A stretch of 64,000 nt of DNA from Anaeromicrobium sediminis (GTDB lineage Bacteria; Bacillota; Clostridia; Peptostreptococcales; Thermotaleaceae), in assembly GCF_002270055.1 (NCBI RefSeq), contig NZ_NIBG01000001.1, positions 408,937 to 472,936 of the forward strand. The letters run 5' to 3'. The notes under the pieces were generated by a model. The model had not been told where the DNA came from. It saw nothing but the letters and a program-made list of their open reading frames with translations, and made no database searches. The position numbers were made by a program, and so were the translations under genes. Positions 1 through 10,133 of this stretch are shown here, in pieces; position 1 is the first letter of the stretch, and every line of letters begins with the position of its first letter.

Positions 1-46
1 TAGATTCTTTTATCACATCTATAATCTTAAGTAAACTATTACTCAT
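1..46 (-). CDS. nrnA: NrnA-like DHH phosphoesterase, N-terminal fragment only
   Basis: Only the first 15 codons are inside the window, reading [15 protein letters not shown] and running off the left edge. The ATG lies inside the last codons of rbfA, with an 8-base overlap, so the two genes are translationally coupled. The short amphipathic N-terminus fits bifunctional oligoribonuclease/PAP phosphatase NrnA, and the family commonly follows rbfA in Firmicutes. The identification rests mostly on that gene order, because no catalytic motif is visible. Confidence 0.6.
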   Translation of the reverse strand, partial: MSNSLLKIIDVIKES

Positions 47-401
47 TATCAGCACCATCATCATTGACTTTTTTTATCAATCCAGATATATACATTCCAT
101 TTTCAATTGAATTGTCATTCTCAAAAATTGGCTCTGGTGTATATCTTAACTTCAGTTGTTTCCCAATTTCCCTTCTGACAAATCCACTAGAATTATTTAA
201 TGCTTTTAGTGTTGACTCTCTTTCCTTCTCATTTCCAAATACACTAACATATATATTAGCATATCTTAAATCACGTGTTACTTTTACCTCTACAATACTA
301 GTTAGTGAAGAAATCCTAGGGTCTTTAAGTTCATTCATTATCATTTGGCTAACTATCTTTTTTATTTCTCCAGCTATCCTATTAGCTCTCATATACCCCA
401 T
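39..401 (-). CDS. rbfA: 30S ribosome-binding factor RbfA
   Basis: Late-stage assembly factor of the small ribosomal subunit that binds free 30S particles near the 5' end of 16S rRNA and is needed for its maturation. The 120 residues have the usual family length and the single KH-like fold: an N-terminal helix with R-x-x-R-I-A-x-E-I, the L-K-D-P-R-I segment near residue 25, and a conserved V-R-x-E-I-G-K-x-L-x-L-R-Y-T-P stretch near residues 75 to 89. A ribosome binding site of the AAGAAGGG type sits 7 to 8 bases upstream of the chosen ATG. It is the penultimate visible gene of the nusA-infB operon, and its last codons overlap the start of the next gene. Confidence 0.95.
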   Translation of the reverse strand: MGYMRANRIAGEIKKIVSQMIMNELKDPRISSLTSIVEVKVTRDLRYANIYVSVFGNEKERESTLKALNNSSGFVRREIGKQLKLRYTPEPIFENDNSIENGMYISGLIKKVNDDGADNE

Positions 402-420
402 TTTTTATCACCCTTCTTTA

Positions 421-2370
421 CTAGTCTCTTTTAATTTCTTCTATAATATACGCTTCTATAATATCGCCTTCTCTAAGGTCATTATAGTTTGCAATACCTA
501 TACCACATTCATATCCAGTTTGAACTTCCTTAGCATCATCTTTAAATCTCTTAAGGGATGATACATCTCCTTCAAAGATTACGATTCCATCTCTTACTAA
601 TCTCATCTTCGCATTTCTTGCCATCTTACCTTCTTTTACATATGCCCCTGCTATAGTTCCAATGTTAGGTACTTTAAATGTTGCCCTTACTTCTGATTTT
701 CCTATAACAACTTCTTTAAACTCTGGGTCTAACATACCTTTCATTGCCTTTTGCACATCTTCTATAGCTTCATAGATAACTCTGTAAATTCTTACATCTA
801 CACTTTCTCTTTCAGCCATGCTAGATACTGCCGAAGACGGTCTTACATTGAATCCTATTATAATAGCATTAGAAGCTGAAGCTAGCAAAATGTCTGATTC
901 AGTAACAGTACCTACGCCACCATGAATCATGTTTATTTTAACTTCATCATTAGATAATTTAGCTAATGATTGTTTTACAGCCTGAACAGAACCTTGAACA
1001 TCTGCTTTTACAATTATGTTCAGTTCTTTAACTTCACCTTCTTGAATATGCATAAATAAATCTTCTAATGATACTTTTGTAGTAGAGTTTAAGTTAGCTT
1101 CTCTAAATTTAGCCTTTCTCTTTTCTCCAATTTGTCTTGCAAGCTTATCGCTTTTAACAGCATTAAAAGTATCTCCTGCATTTGGAACATCTGATAGTCC
1201 TAATATTTCAACTGCAGTTGATGGATTGGCCTTTTTAATGTTCTTACCCTTGTCATTTATCATGGCTCTAACTCTACCAAAAGAAGCACCTGCTACAATA
1301 GGATCTCCAACCTTTAAGTTACCCTTTTGAACTAAAACAGTAGCTACAGGACCTCTGCTCTTGTCAAGTTTGGCTTCAATTACAACTCCAGCACCTAATC
1401 TATTAGGATTAGCTTTTAATTCTTGCATCTCTGCTGCCAATACTATCATTTCTAAAAGATTGTCAATTCCTTCACCTTTAAGGGCAGATACTGGAACAGA
1501 AATAGTGTCTCCACCCCAATCCTCAACTAAAACTCCATGTTCAGATAATTCTTGCTTTACCCTGTCCGGATTAGATCCTGGTTTATCCATTTTATTTATA
1601 GCAACAATTATTGGTACCCCTGCAGCCTTAGCATGGTTTATAGCCTCTTTAGTCTGTGGCATAACTCCATCATCTGCCGCTACAACTAGTATAGCTATAT
1701 CTGTAAGACTAGCTCCTCTAGCTCTCATAGACGTAAAGGCCTCATGTCCTGGTGTATCTAAGAATACAATTTTCTTACCATCCACATATACCTCTGATGC
1801 ACCTATATGCTGAGTAATTCCACCTGCTTCTCTGGCAGTTACATTAGTCTCTCTAATAGCATCTAAAAGAGATGTTTTTCCATGGTCAACATGACCCATA
1901 ACAGTTATAACCGGTGGTCTATCTTTTAAATCTTTTGGATCATCTTCAAAATCCTCAATTCCATATTCTGCTTCTTCTTCCTCTGCACCTTCTAATTTAA
2001 CATCTATATTAAATTCTAAAGCAAGAGCTTCAGCCGTTTCAAAATCTATTTCTTGGTTTATGGTTGCAAATACACCCATAGACACTAACTTAGTCATAAC
2101 ATCAGTAACTGTTTTACCGATTTTATCACAAAAATCCTTTACAGAAATACTCTCTGGTAATCCGATTGCATTTTCATCTTCTGTAGAATCCATACTTTCA
2201 CTTTTTCCTTCATTAGATTTGTAAAGTTCTTTAATAATTTCTATTATATCGTCTTCTAAAGTACTCATATGGTTTGTTACTTCCACATCATACTCTTCTA
2301 ATTTACTTATAAGTTCTTTGCTTGATATGTCTAATTCTTTAGCTAATTGATATACCCTAGTTTTTGACAT
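421..2370 (-). CDS. infB: Translation initiation factor IF-2
   Basis: GTPase that brings initiator fMet-tRNA to the 30S subunit and promotes subunit joining. The order is an N-terminal IF2_N module, a second IF2_N-like segment near residues 75 to 125, then the G domain with G1 GHVDHGKT (about residue 160), G3 DTPGHE (about 206) and G4 NKMD (about 260), followed by the beta-barrel and C2 domains. At about 649 residues it is a short clostridial form without a long charged linker. Two ATGs occur close together at 2376 and 2370. The GGGGGTGA ribosome binding site abuts the first but lies 6 bases before the second, so the second is chosen. It is flanked by ylxQ and rbfA in the same operon. Confidence 0.97.
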   Translation of the reverse strand: MSKTRVYQLAKELDISSKELISKLEEYDVEVTNHMSTLEDDIIEIIKELYKSNEGKSESMDSTEDENAIGLPESISVKDFCDKIGKTVTDVMTKLVSMGVFATINQEIDFETAEALALEFNIDVKLEGAEEEEAEYGIEDFEDDPKDLKDRPPVITVMGHVDHGKTSLLDAIRETNVTAREAGGITQHIGASEVYVDGKKIVFLDTPGHEAFTSMRARGASLTDIAILVVAADDGVMPQTKEAINHAKAAGVPIIVAINKMDKPGSNPDRVKQELSEHGVLVEDWGGDTISVPVSALKGEGIDNLLEMIVLAAEMQELKANPNRLGAGVVIEAKLDKSRGPVATVLVQKGNLKVGDPIVAGASFGRVRAMINDKGKNIKKANPSTAVEILGLSDVPNAGDTFNAVKSDKLARQIGEKRKAKFREANLNSTTKVSLEDLFMHIQEGEVKELNIIVKADVQGSVQAVKQSLAKLSNDEVKINMIHGGVGTVTESDILLASASNAIIIGFNVRPSSAVSSMAERESVDVRIYRVIYEAIEDVQKAMKGMLDPEFKEVVIGKSEVRATFKVPNIGTIAGAYVKEGKMARNAKMRLVRDGIVIFEGDVSSLKRFKDDAKEVQTGYECGIGIANYNDLREGDIIEAYIIEEIKRD

Positions 2371-2400
2371 ATGCATTCACCCCCAAATTTATTTAGGCTA

Positions 2401-2706
2401 TTAATTGGTTTCTATGAGAGAACATATTTTTTCTGAAAAACCCTTATCACTAACTGCATAAACCGCCCTATTATACTTTCCAATGGCATGGGAAAGTTCT
2501 TCTTTTTCTCCATATACTAAAAATTTAATATTTCTATATGCACATGCATCTTTAAATTTCTTTTTAGTATTTTCTGAAGAGTCATTTGTCACAATGACTA
2601 AGTTTATTTTTCCTTTTTTTATGTACATTAGACAAGTGTCTTCTCCAGTCATGAGATTTCCTGACCTTTGTGCTAAACCCAGCATAGAATAAATTTTATT
2701 TTTCAT
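2401..2706 (-). CDS. ylxQ: L7Ae/L30e-family RNA-binding protein YlxQ
   Basis: A 101-residue member of the L7Ae/L30e/S12e/Gadd45 family, which binds kink-turn RNAs; in Firmicutes this paralogue always sits in the nusA-infB operon. The diagnostic N-terminal segment L-G-L-A-Q-R-S-G-x-L-x-x-G-E is at residues 9 to 22, followed by the alternating strand/helix pattern with L-V-I-V-T-N-D-S-S near residues 36 to 44. The start overlaps the last 11 bases of rnpM, implying translational coupling. The precise RNA target of this paralogue is not settled by the sequence. Confidence 0.93.
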   Translation of the reverse strand: MKNKIYSMLGLAQRSGNLMTGEDTCLMYIKKGKINLVIVTNDSSENTKKKFKDACAYRNIKFLVYGEKEELSHAIGKYNRAVYAVSDKGFSEKICSLIETN

Positions 2707-2971
2707 CTCTTCTTATCTCTCCACATAGTTGTTCATATATTTTTTCTGAAATTTCTTGACTAAATGCCCTATTTAAACCTCTTTTTTTCTTAAGTTTATT
2801 AAAACATTCAATATCATCACATATATATGCGCCTCTTCCAGCTAATTTACCTGTTTTGTCTATACTTATTTGACCATCCTTTGATTTTACAACTCTAATT
2901 AATTCTTTCTTAGGCTTACTTTCCATACAACCAAGACATTGTCTAAGAGGAATCTTTTTCGCTCTTACCAT
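2696..2971 (-). CDS. rnpM: RNase P modulator RnpM (YlxR family)
   Basis: A 91-residue basic protein of the YlxR/DUF448 family. Published work describes this family in Firmicutes as a binder and modulator of the RNase P RNA, hence the name RnpM. Family marks are visible: R-x-C-x-G-C (Cys12, Cys15), the R-V-V-K strand near residue 26, G-R-G-A-Y-I-C (residues 45 to 51) and a second Cys pair member at 56. It lies between nusA and ylxQ, the standard arrangement, and overlaps ylxQ by 11 bases. The start has AGGAGG 6 to 7 bases upstream. Confidence 0.92.
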   Translation of the reverse strand: MVRAKKIPLRQCLGCMESKPKKELIRVVKSKDGQISIDKTGKLAGRGAYICDDIECFNKLKKKRGLNRAFSQEISEKIYEQLCGEIRRDEK

Positions 2972-2986
2972 AGTATACCTCCTTGA

Positions 2987-4036
2987 TTATATTTCTAAAG
3001 ATTCATTATATTGTGATTCACTTTTAATATCTATCTTCCAGTTTGTAAGTTTTGCGGCTAATCGAGCATTTTGCCCTTCTTTTCCTATTGCTAAAGATAA
3101 TTGATAATCAGGAACTACAACTAGAGCTGTTTTTTCTTCTTCATTAGCTATTACCTTCAATACCTTTGATGGACTTAATGAACTTGCTATAAGCTCTTCA
3201 GGATTTTCACTCCATTTTATAATATCAATCTTCTCACCTTTTAACTCGTTCACAATAGTTTGCACTCTTACACCCTTGTGCCCTACACATGCTCCCACTG
3301 GATCTACATTTTCATCGTGAGAATATACAGCAATTTTACTTCTAGAACCTGCTTCTCTAGAAATACTCTTAATTTCTACAACACCATCGTGAATTTCAGG
3401 TACTTCTAGTTCAAATAACCTTTTAACTAATCCTGGATGTGTTCTAGATACTAAGATTTGTGGTCCCTTTGTAGTCTTTTTAACTTCTACAATATATGTT
3501 TTTATTCTTTCATTATGATTGTAAGCTTCTCCCGGTATTTGCTCTGTAGGGGACAAAATAGACTCTGCCTTACCTAGGTTAATATATACATTTCCTTTAC
3601 TCATTCTTTGTATAATACCAGTTACAATTTCACTTTCCTTGTTTACAAATTCATCGTATATAATACCTCTTTCAGCTTCTCTAATTCTTTGTACTACTAC
3701 TTGTTTAGCCGTTTGAGCCGCTATTCTACCAAAGTTCTTTGGCGTAACTTCTCTTTCAATCATATCTCCAACTTCATAATTTCTATCAATTTCCTTTGCT
3801 TCCTCTAGACTGATTTGCAGTAAATCATCTTCTACAATTTCCTCTACACTCTTAGCTGAATAAACCCTAACCTCGCCTGTTTCCCTATTTATGTACACCT
3901 TAACATTCTGTGACGTTCCATAGTTTCTTTTATAAGCAGAGATTAATGCAGCTTCTATAGCATCTATTAATATTTCCTTAGATATGCCCTTTTCTTTCTC
4001 AATTTGCTCTAATGCGTCAATAAAGTCTGCATTCAT
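2987..4036 (-). CDS. nusA: Transcription termination/antitermination factor NusA
   Basis: RNA polymerase-binding elongation factor that stabilises pauses and assists intrinsic termination and antitermination. The order is an N-terminal RNAP-binding domain (about 1 to 125), an S1 domain (about 135 to 200) and two KH domains, with G-H-K-G-V-R near residue 252 and G-K-E-G-Q-N-A-R-L-A near 320. The 349-residue length is the short Gram-positive form without the C-terminal acidic repeats of enterobacterial NusA. A longer reading frame from a GTG at 4045 exists, but AGGAGGTG overlaps that codon and is correctly spaced for the ATG at 4036, which is used here. Confidence 0.96.
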   Translation of the reverse strand: MNADFIDALEQIEKEKGISKEILIDAIEAALISAYKRNYGTSQNVKVYINRETGEVRVYSAKSVEEIVEDDLLQISLEEAKEIDRNYEVGDMIEREVTPKNFGRIAAQTAKQVVVQRIREAERGIIYDEFVNKESEIVTGIIQRMSKGNVYINLGKAESILSPTEQIPGEAYNHNERIKTYIVEVKKTTKGPQILVSRTHPGLVKRLFELEVPEIHDGVVEIKSISREAGSRSKIAVYSHDENVDPVGACVGHKGVRVQTIVNELKGEKIDIIKWSENPEELIASSLSPSKVLKVIANEEEKTALVVVPDYQLSLAIGKEGQNARLAAKLTNWKIDIKSESQYNESLEI

Positions 4037-4054
4037 TTGCCACACCTCCTTAAT

Positions 4055-4519
4055 TTAGAAAATAACTGCTAATTTAACTTTAGATACTTTGCTTCTTTCT
4101 ATCTTAATTATATTGTTATTTTCATCCTTTATATTAATCTCATTATTTTCTAGTCCTAACAATTCACCTTGAAGAACTTTTTTCCCTTCATAAGGAGCAT
4201 ATAAAAACACTTCAATTTGTTCACCCTTGTATTTTTCAAAATCCTTATCTTTTTTAAGTGGTCTATCTATTCCTGGTGAAGATACTTCTAAATAATAATT
4301 ATGCTCTATAGGATCTACTTCGTCTAACTTTTTGCTTATTTTCTCACTTACCAGCTGACAATCGTCTAATCCTATTCCTCCATCTTTATCTATGTATAAT
4401 CTTAAAAACCAATGTGGGCCTTCTTTTACAAATTCTACATCAACTAACTCAAATTTATTTTCTTCTATGATAGGAATAGCCAATTCTTCTACGATTTCTA
4501 CAGTACGCTTCTTTGACAT
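4055..4519 (-). CDS. rimP: Ribosome maturation factor RimP
   Basis: Required for maturation of the 30S subunit, probably by helping ribosomal protein S12 assembly. The 154 residues match the family length. The N-terminal alpha/beta domain contains F-E-L-V-D-V-E-F and the conserved L-R-x-Y-I-D-K-D-G-G-I segment. The middle has the family signature L-E-V-S-S-P-G-I-D-R-P-L-K. The C-terminal SH3-like barrel follows. The frame is open upstream to 4552, but AAAGGAGGG ends 5 bases before the ATG at 4519, which also gives the expected N-terminus (MSKKRTVE). It is the first gene of the nusA-infB operon and has a hairpin terminator upstream. Confidence 0.95.
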   Translation of the reverse strand: MSKKRTVEIVEELAIPIIEENKFELVDVEFVKEGPHWFLRLYIDKDGGIGLDDCQLVSEKISKKLDEVDPIEHNYYLEVSSPGIDRPLKKDKDFEKYKGEQIEVFLYAPYEGKKVLQGELLGLENNEINIKDENNNIIKIERSKVSKVKLAVIF

Positions 4520-4599
4520 AATATCCCTCCTTTGTTTTATTGCTATATACATATTTTTATAAAAGTTTTAATATATTATTCTCTATGCTTTCTTAATAA

Positions 4600-4632
4600 A
4601 TGCAAAGAGTGGGTTTTTCCCACTCTTTTTAA
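4600..4632 (-). terminator. Hairpin terminator between polC and the rimP operon
   Basis: A perfect 10-base-pair stem, AAAGAGTGGG paired with CCCACTCTTT around a five-base loop, lies 120 bases after the polC stop codon. On the minus strand the stem is followed by an interrupted U stretch, and on the plus strand by five Ts, so it could act in both directions. Its position fits termination of polC transcription and separates it from rimP-nusA-infB. Confidence 0.7.
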
Positions 4633-4751
4633 CAGAAAATTATATGATTATCGTTTTAATGATATCACATATGAAATAGTGACGCAAGCCTAAAATACAG
4701 TTTAATATGGATTAAAGAATTATCAGATTATTTTTCATTAATATATAACTT

Positions 4752-7700
4752 TTAAAATAAACTTAACTGATTTGTTTCTGGTAATCCCTTTAAACATCCA
4801 TGAATCCTTAATGTTTCTATTACAGTCTTAGTAACCTTAGCTCTCGTCCTTAGGTCTTCCATGGAAATAAATTCTCCATCATCTTTACATTCATATATAC
4901 TCTTTGCTGCATTTTCCCCAACCCCTTGAAGTGCAATTAATGGTGGTAGTAATTTTTCATCTTCTATTTGAAATTTACTATAATGGGATTTGTATATATC
5001 CACCCTTTTAAAGTCAAAGCCCCTTGAATACATTTCATCTACTACCTCTAACACTGTGAGTAAGTCTTTTTCCTTTTGGGTAAGGTTATTGGGCATGTTC
5101 TCCAATTCTTTTATTTTTTCTCTTATAGTTTCCTTTCCTTTACTAACTAATTCTGCATCAAAATCAGATGCTTTTATAGTAAAGTAAGTGGCATAAAAAG
5201 CCAATGGATGGTGAACTTTAAAATATGCCAATCTAAAGGACATCATAACATATGCAACAGCATGAGCTTTAGGGAACATATATTTTATCTTTTTACATGA
5301 TTCTATATACCAATTAGGAACTTTGTTATCAATCATCATTTCTTCATCATCTTCTGATAACCCCTTACCCTTTCTAACATTTTCCATTATTTTGAAGGCA
5401 GATTTAGGGGGAAGTCCCTTTAATATGAGATAATTCATAATATCATCTCTAGTAGATATAACATCCTTTAATTGTGCTATATTTTGCCTTACTAAATCTT
5501 GTGCATTATTCAACCACACATCCGTACCATGGGATAATCCACTTATTCGAACTAGTTCTGCAAAGGTAGTAGGTTGTGTATCCACAAGCATTTGTCTTAC
5601 AAATTTAGTCCCGAATTCTGGTACTCCAAGACTTCCTACTTCGCACTTAAACTCTTCATCTTGTATCTTAAGAGCCTTCGGAGAAGTAAATATACTTATA
5701 GTTTCCTTATCTCCTAAATCTACATGGGTTGGGTCTATGCCTGTTATATCATGAAGCATCCTAATAATAGTGGGAACATCGTGACCTAATATATCTAGTT
5801 TAAGTATTCTACCACTTATGGAGTGATAATCAAAATGCATTGTTATTACTCCAGATGAACTGTCATTGGCAGGATATTGGATAGGAGAAAAATCAAATAC
5901 ATCCTTATAGTGAGGAACAACCATAACTCCACCTGGATGTTGTCCTGTTGTTCTTTTCACTCCAGTACATCCCTTTGACAATCTATCAATTTCTCTAAAG
6001 TTTACGATTTTTTCCCTTTCATCGTGATATTTTTTTACGAAACCATATGCTGTCTTTTCTGCAATTGTACCAATGGTTCCTGCCCTATATACATGTCCTT
6101 CTCCAAATAGTTCTTCCGTATATTTATGGGCTGTAGGTTGATATTCTCCTGCAAAGTTTAAATCTATATCAGGTTCCTTATCTCCTTCAAATCCTAAGAA
6201 TACTTCAAAGGGGATCTCATGACCATCTTTTATATATACACTTTCACATTTAGGACAATTCTTATCTGGAAGGTCTGCTCCACTACCAATAGAACCATCT
6301 GTTATGAACTCTGAGTGTTTACACTTTGGACACACATAATGGGGTGGCAATGGATTAACTTCTGTTATGTCACTCATAGTAGCTACAAATGAAGAACCAA
6401 CAGATCCCCTTGACCCTACTAAATATCCATCCTCTAAAGATTTGGTAACAAGCTTTTGTGAGATTATATACATTACTGCATATCCATTACTAATAATAGA
6501 GTTTAGCTCCCTATCAAGTCTCTTTATTACAATATCAGGAATAGGATCGCCATAAATTCTTTTAGCCTTTTCATAACACATATTCCTTAAATCCTCATCA
6601 GATCCTTCTATAATGGGAGGAAAAGTACCATCTGGTATTGGAAGTATTGATTCTACCATATCTGCTATTTTATTAGTATTGGTTATGACAACTTCCTTTG
6701 CCATATCTTTCCCTAGATAACTAAACTCATCTAGCATCTCTTCAGTAGTTTTGAAATATAGGGGTGTTTGCTTATCAGCATCGGAAAATCCTTGACCTGC
6801 CATTAAAATTCGTCTATATACTTCATCCTTAGGATCTAAAAAGTGTACATCTCCTGTTCCTACAACAGGCTTATTCAACTTTTCTCCTAGGTTCACAATT
6901 TTTATATTAATATCTTTTAATTCTTCTTCGTCTGCCACAAGGCCCTTTTCTATTAAAAATGTATTATTGCAAATAGGCTGTATTTCAAGATAATCGTAAT
7001 ACTTAGCAATTTCCTCTATTTCCTTTTCACTTTTGTTACTTAATATGGCCTTATATAGTTCTCCTGCCTCACATGCCGTTCCTATTATGAGTCCCTCTCT
7101 CATACTTGATAGCATTGATTTTGTTATTCTTGGCCTTTTATAAAAGTTTTTCATATGGGCCTCTGATATTATCTTATATAAATTTTTAAGGCCTTTGTAA
7201 TTTTTAACTAATATTACAATATGATAAGTGTCTAGTTTTTTCACATCTACTAAATCTGAATATAATTTATTTATCTCATCTAATCTATTTATATCCTTTT
7301 CCTTTAGCATGTCTAAAAATTTTATAAAGATTTCCCCTGTTGCCTTGGCATCGTCAACAGCCCTGTGGTGATTAACTAATTTTATACCCAATTCCTTAGC
7401 CACTACATTTAATCTGTATCTCTTTAGCTTTGGCAATAATATTTTAGAAAGTTTTAATGTGTCTAGTATAGGGTTATTGAATTCTTTATTTATTCTTTCA
7501 CAATTCTCTATTATAAAGGAAGTATCAAAACTTGCGTTATGGGCAACTACTGGATAATCCTCAATAAACTCCATGAATTTAGGGAGTATTTCTTCTATAG
7601 TTGGCTTGTTCCTAACCATTTCGTTTGTTATTCCAGTGAGTTCAACGATTTTTGATGGAATAGGCTTTTGTGGGTTTATTAATTCATTAAAAGAATCTAT

Positions 7701-9008
7701 CACTTCACCATCTTTAATCTTTACAGCTCCAATTTCTGTGATCTTATCATTCTTACTTGAAAGACCCGTAGTCTCTATATCAAAGACTATAAAAGTTTGA
7801 TCTAAGTCTAAATTATTAGGATTTACAACTATGGGTTCTCCATCATCTGCTAAATATCCCTCTACCCCATATAATACCTTTATGTTATTCTTCTTAGCGG
7901 CAGACATGGCCTCTGGAAAGGCTTGCACTACACCATGATCTGTTATGGCAATGGCTTTATGCCCCCACTTTGCAGCTCTACTTACTAAAGCTGAAGCAGA
8001 AACTACACCATCCATAGAACTCATTTGGGTATGGGCATGTAATTCTACCCTTTTTTCCTTTTCAAAATCTTCACGTATATCTATAGGTATACTTCTCATC
8101 ACATCTCTAGCCATTACAATTACTTCTTTAGAGAAGGTATCATATCTTGCTTCTCCTCTAACTTTATAAAACTGACCTTTTTTAAATAAAGCTTCAGTTC
8201 CCTCTTTATCTTCTTTTTTTACAAATAATTTTACTCCTATGGTGCCCTTATAGTCAGTTATACTCATATTAAATAAAAATTTACCACTTTTAAGTTCTCT
8301 AATTTCCACATCTATTAGCTCACCTTTAACAACTACCATTCCTGACTCATCTGTTATTTCATATGTGGGAACTTCTCCGTCAGTAATCTTTTTACCAATA
8401 GAATCAATACTATTGTTTTCTTCATCTTTTTTTGTATCGGACTTAAAACTGGATCTTTCTTCTCTCACTACCATATCCTTTACCATAGATTGAGTTTGGG
8501 CATCTTTTTCTTTCAAATATTCTTTTATATCATTATTTTTCATCAAAAATTGTATTTTTAGATCTTCATCAAAGGCATTTTTTATATTTTGCTTAATAAA
8601 ATAATCTATACTTTTATTTTTTAAATAATCTATACCCATATTATTTTCTAATATTATGTTTAAATATTCATCTTTAAATTCTATTTTAGGTTCATTTAAC
8701 CATGCTACTATAGATGGGTGTTCATCCTTTAATGCATGTACTATATTCGGCCAATAGGATTTTATATTATCCTTTATGCTTAAATTATTATATTTCATTT
8801 TAAGACTTAGCTGAGATATGAAGTTTAGTTCTTTTAGTATATTCCCTTTTAATATATCTAATGATTCATTCTTTATTATCTCATCTGCATTTATTATTAT
8901 ATTTAATTTCTTATTTTTCTTATCATATACAATCTTATCTACTACAACATTATCTTTTTCTACTTTATCTATATTGAACTTCTTAGATAATTCCTTTAAT
9001 CTAAGCAA
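4752..9008 (-). CDS. polC: DNA polymerase III alpha subunit, PolC type
   Basis: The Gram-positive replicative polymerase with built-in proofreading. At 1418 residues it is typical. The domain order is an N-terminal region, an OB fold, a PHP domain beginning H-A-H-T-Q-M-S-S (about residue 323) and interrupted by a DEDD 3'-5' exonuclease (F-D-I-E-T-T-G near 408), the PHP remainder, and the polymerase core with G-S-R-G-S-V-G-S-S near 869. A zinc site made of two C-P-K-C pairs lies near 896 to 930, and the catalytic P-D-I-D-L-N-F near 949. The C-terminus ends in L-S-L-F, which resembles a beta-clamp binding tail. The start codon is TTG, with AAAGGAG seven bases upstream. Confidence 0.98.
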   Translation of the reverse strand: MLRLKELSKKFNIDKVEKDNVVVDKIVYDKKNKKLNIIINADEIIKNESLDILKGNILKELNFISQLSLKMKYNNLSIKDNIKSYWPNIVHALKDEHPSIVAWLNEPKIEFKDEYLNIILENNMGIDYLKNKSIDYFIKQNIKNAFDEDLKIQFLMKNNDIKEYLKEKDAQTQSMVKDMVVREERSSFKSDTKKDEENNSIDSIGKKITDGEVPTYEITDESGMVVVKGELIDVEIRELKSGKFLFNMSITDYKGTIGVKLFVKKEDKEGTEALFKKGQFYKVRGEARYDTFSKEVIVMARDVMRSIPIDIREDFEKEKRVELHAHTQMSSMDGVVSASALVSRAAKWGHKAIAITDHGVVQAFPEAMSAAKKNNIKVLYGVEGYLADDGEPIVVNPNNLDLDQTFIVFDIETTGLSSKNDKITEIGAVKIKDGEVIDSFNELINPQKPIPSKIVELTGITNEMVRNKPTIEEILPKFMEFIEDYPVVAHNASFDTSFIIENCERINKEFNNPILDTLKLSKILLPKLKRYRLNVVAKELGIKLVNHHRAVDDAKATGEIFIKFLDMLKEKDINRLDEINKLYSDLVDVKKLDTYHIVILVKNYKGLKNLYKIISEAHMKNFYKRPRITKSMLSSMREGLIIGTACEAGELYKAILSNKSEKEIEEIAKYYDYLEIQPICNNTFLIEKGLVADEEELKDINIKIVNLGEKLNKPVVGTGDVHFLDPKDEVYRRILMAGQGFSDADKQTPLYFKTTEEMLDEFSYLGKDMAKEVVITNTNKIADMVESILPIPDGTFPPIIEGSDEDLRNMCYEKAKRIYGDPIPDIVIKRLDRELNSIISNGYAVMYIISQKLVTKSLEDGYLVGSRGSVGSSFVATMSDITEVNPLPPHYVCPKCKHSEFITDGSIGSGADLPDKNCPKCESVYIKDGHEIPFEVFLGFEGDKEPDIDLNFAGEYQPTAHKYTEELFGEGHVYRAGTIGTIAEKTAYGFVKKYHDEREKIVNFREIDRLSKGCTGVKRTTGQHPGGVMVVPHYKDVFDFSPIQYPANDSSSGVITMHFDYHSISGRILKLDILGHDVPTIIRMLHDITGIDPTHVDLGDKETISIFTSPKALKIQDEEFKCEVGSLGVPEFGTKFVRQMLVDTQPTTFAELVRISGLSHGTDVWLNNAQDLVRQNIAQLKDVISTRDDIMNYLILKGLPPKSAFKIMENVRKGKGLSEDDEEMMIDNKVPNWYIESCKKIKYMFPKAHAVAYVMMSFRLAYFKVHHPLAFYATYFTIKASDFDAELVSKGKETIREKIKELENMPNNLTQKEKDLLTVLEVVDEMYSRGFDFKRVDIYKSHYSKFQIEDEKLLPPLIALQGVGENAAKSIYECKDDGEFISMEDLRTRAKVTKTVIETLRIHGCLKGLPETNQLSLF

Positions 9009-9025
9009 TTATTTTCTCCTTTCTC

Positions 9026-10081
9026 CTACATCTTACTTATCTCTTCCAGCAATACCTCTTCCACTTTGTCCTCATCTATCTTTCCTACTATTTCACCTTT
9101 TTTAAATAACAAGGCACTATTACTGCCACCAGCTATACCTATATCTGCTTCTCTAGCTTCTCCTGGTCCATTTACAGCACAACCCATTATGGCTACCGAG
9201 ATGGGCTTTTGAATATTTTCTAGTTTTTTTTCAATTCTACCAGCTAAATCTATTAAATTTATTTGGCATCTTCCACAAGTAGGACAAGATATTATATTAA
9301 TTCCAAAATTTCTTATTCCTGCCGACCTTAATATTTCTTTTCCTACCTTCACTTCCTCTACGGGATCTCCAGTTAATGATACTCTTATAGTATCTCCTAT
9401 TCCATCTAATAACAGAGCTCCTATACCTATGGCTGACTTGATAGTTCCCTTGTATATGGTTCCAGCTTCAGTTACTCCCACATGCAATGGATAATCAACT
9501 TTCCTAGACATTAACCTATAAGCATCTAGTGTCAATTTAACATCTGATGCCTTTAACGATATTATAATATCATTAAAGTTTAACTTTTCTAAAATGCCCA
9601 CATGGTCTAGAGCACTTTCCACAAGAGCTTCTGCAGTGACCTTTCCATATTTATCTAATATTTTTTTATCTAAAGAACCACCGTTTACCCCGATTCTTAT
9701 GGGTATATTTTTCTCTTTAGCTTTTTTTACTACCATCTCTACTCTCTCAACACTTCCTATGTTACCAGGATTAAGCCTTAGTTTATCAATCCCATTGTCT
9801 ATACACTCTAATGCCAACCTATAGTCAAAATGTATATCTGCAACTAATGGTATATTAACTTGTTTTTTTATTTCCTTAACGGCCTTTGCAGCCTCCATAT
9901 CAGGTATGGCAATTCTAACAATTTCACAACCTGCTTCTATTAATTTGTTTATTTGATCTACTGTAGCTGATACATCCCTTGTATCCGTATTAGTCATTGA
10001 TTGAATTAAAATAGGAGAGTCACCTCCAATGGTAACTTCTCCAACCTTAATTTTTTTTGTACTTTTTCTATCTATTTTCAT
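9026..10081 (-). CDS. ispG: 4-hydroxy-3-methylbut-2-enyl diphosphate synthase IspG (GcpE)
   Basis: Sixth step of the MEP isoprenoid pathway: reductive dehydration of methylerythritol cyclodiphosphate to HMBPP, using a 4Fe-4S cluster. The N-terminal TIM-barrel carries Q-S-M-T-N-T-D-T and the L-R-L-N-P-G-N-I-G motif. The cluster ligands are visible as C-P-T-C-G-R (Cys266, Cys269) and C-A-V-N-G-P-G-E (Cys301, Glu308). This is the short form without the plant insertion. The ATG at 10081 is preferred because GAGAG lies about 8 bases upstream. An in-frame TTG three codons earlier is possible. It sits with dxr, uppS and cdsA, so isoprenoid supply and undecaprenyl synthesis are clustered. Confidence 0.96.
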   Translation of the reverse strand: MKIDRKSTKKIKVGEVTIGGDSPILIQSMTNTDTRDVSATVDQINKLIEAGCEIVRIAIPDMEAAKAVKEIKKQVNIPLVADIHFDYRLALECIDNGIDKLRLNPGNIGSVERVEMVVKKAKEKNIPIRIGVNGGSLDKKILDKYGKVTAEALVESALDHVGILEKLNFNDIIISLKASDVKLTLDAYRLMSRKVDYPLHVGVTEAGTIYKGTIKSAIGIGALLLDGIGDTIRVSLTGDPVEEVKVGKEILRSAGIRNFGINIISCPTCGRCQINLIDLAGRIEKKLENIQKPISVAIMGCAVNGPGEAREADIGIAGGSNSALLFKKGEIVGKIDEDKVEEVLLEEISKM

Positions 10082-10133
10082 ATTATTCAACTCTCTTCAA
10101 AATATAGTTATCCCCAATATAATTTCTTATTCA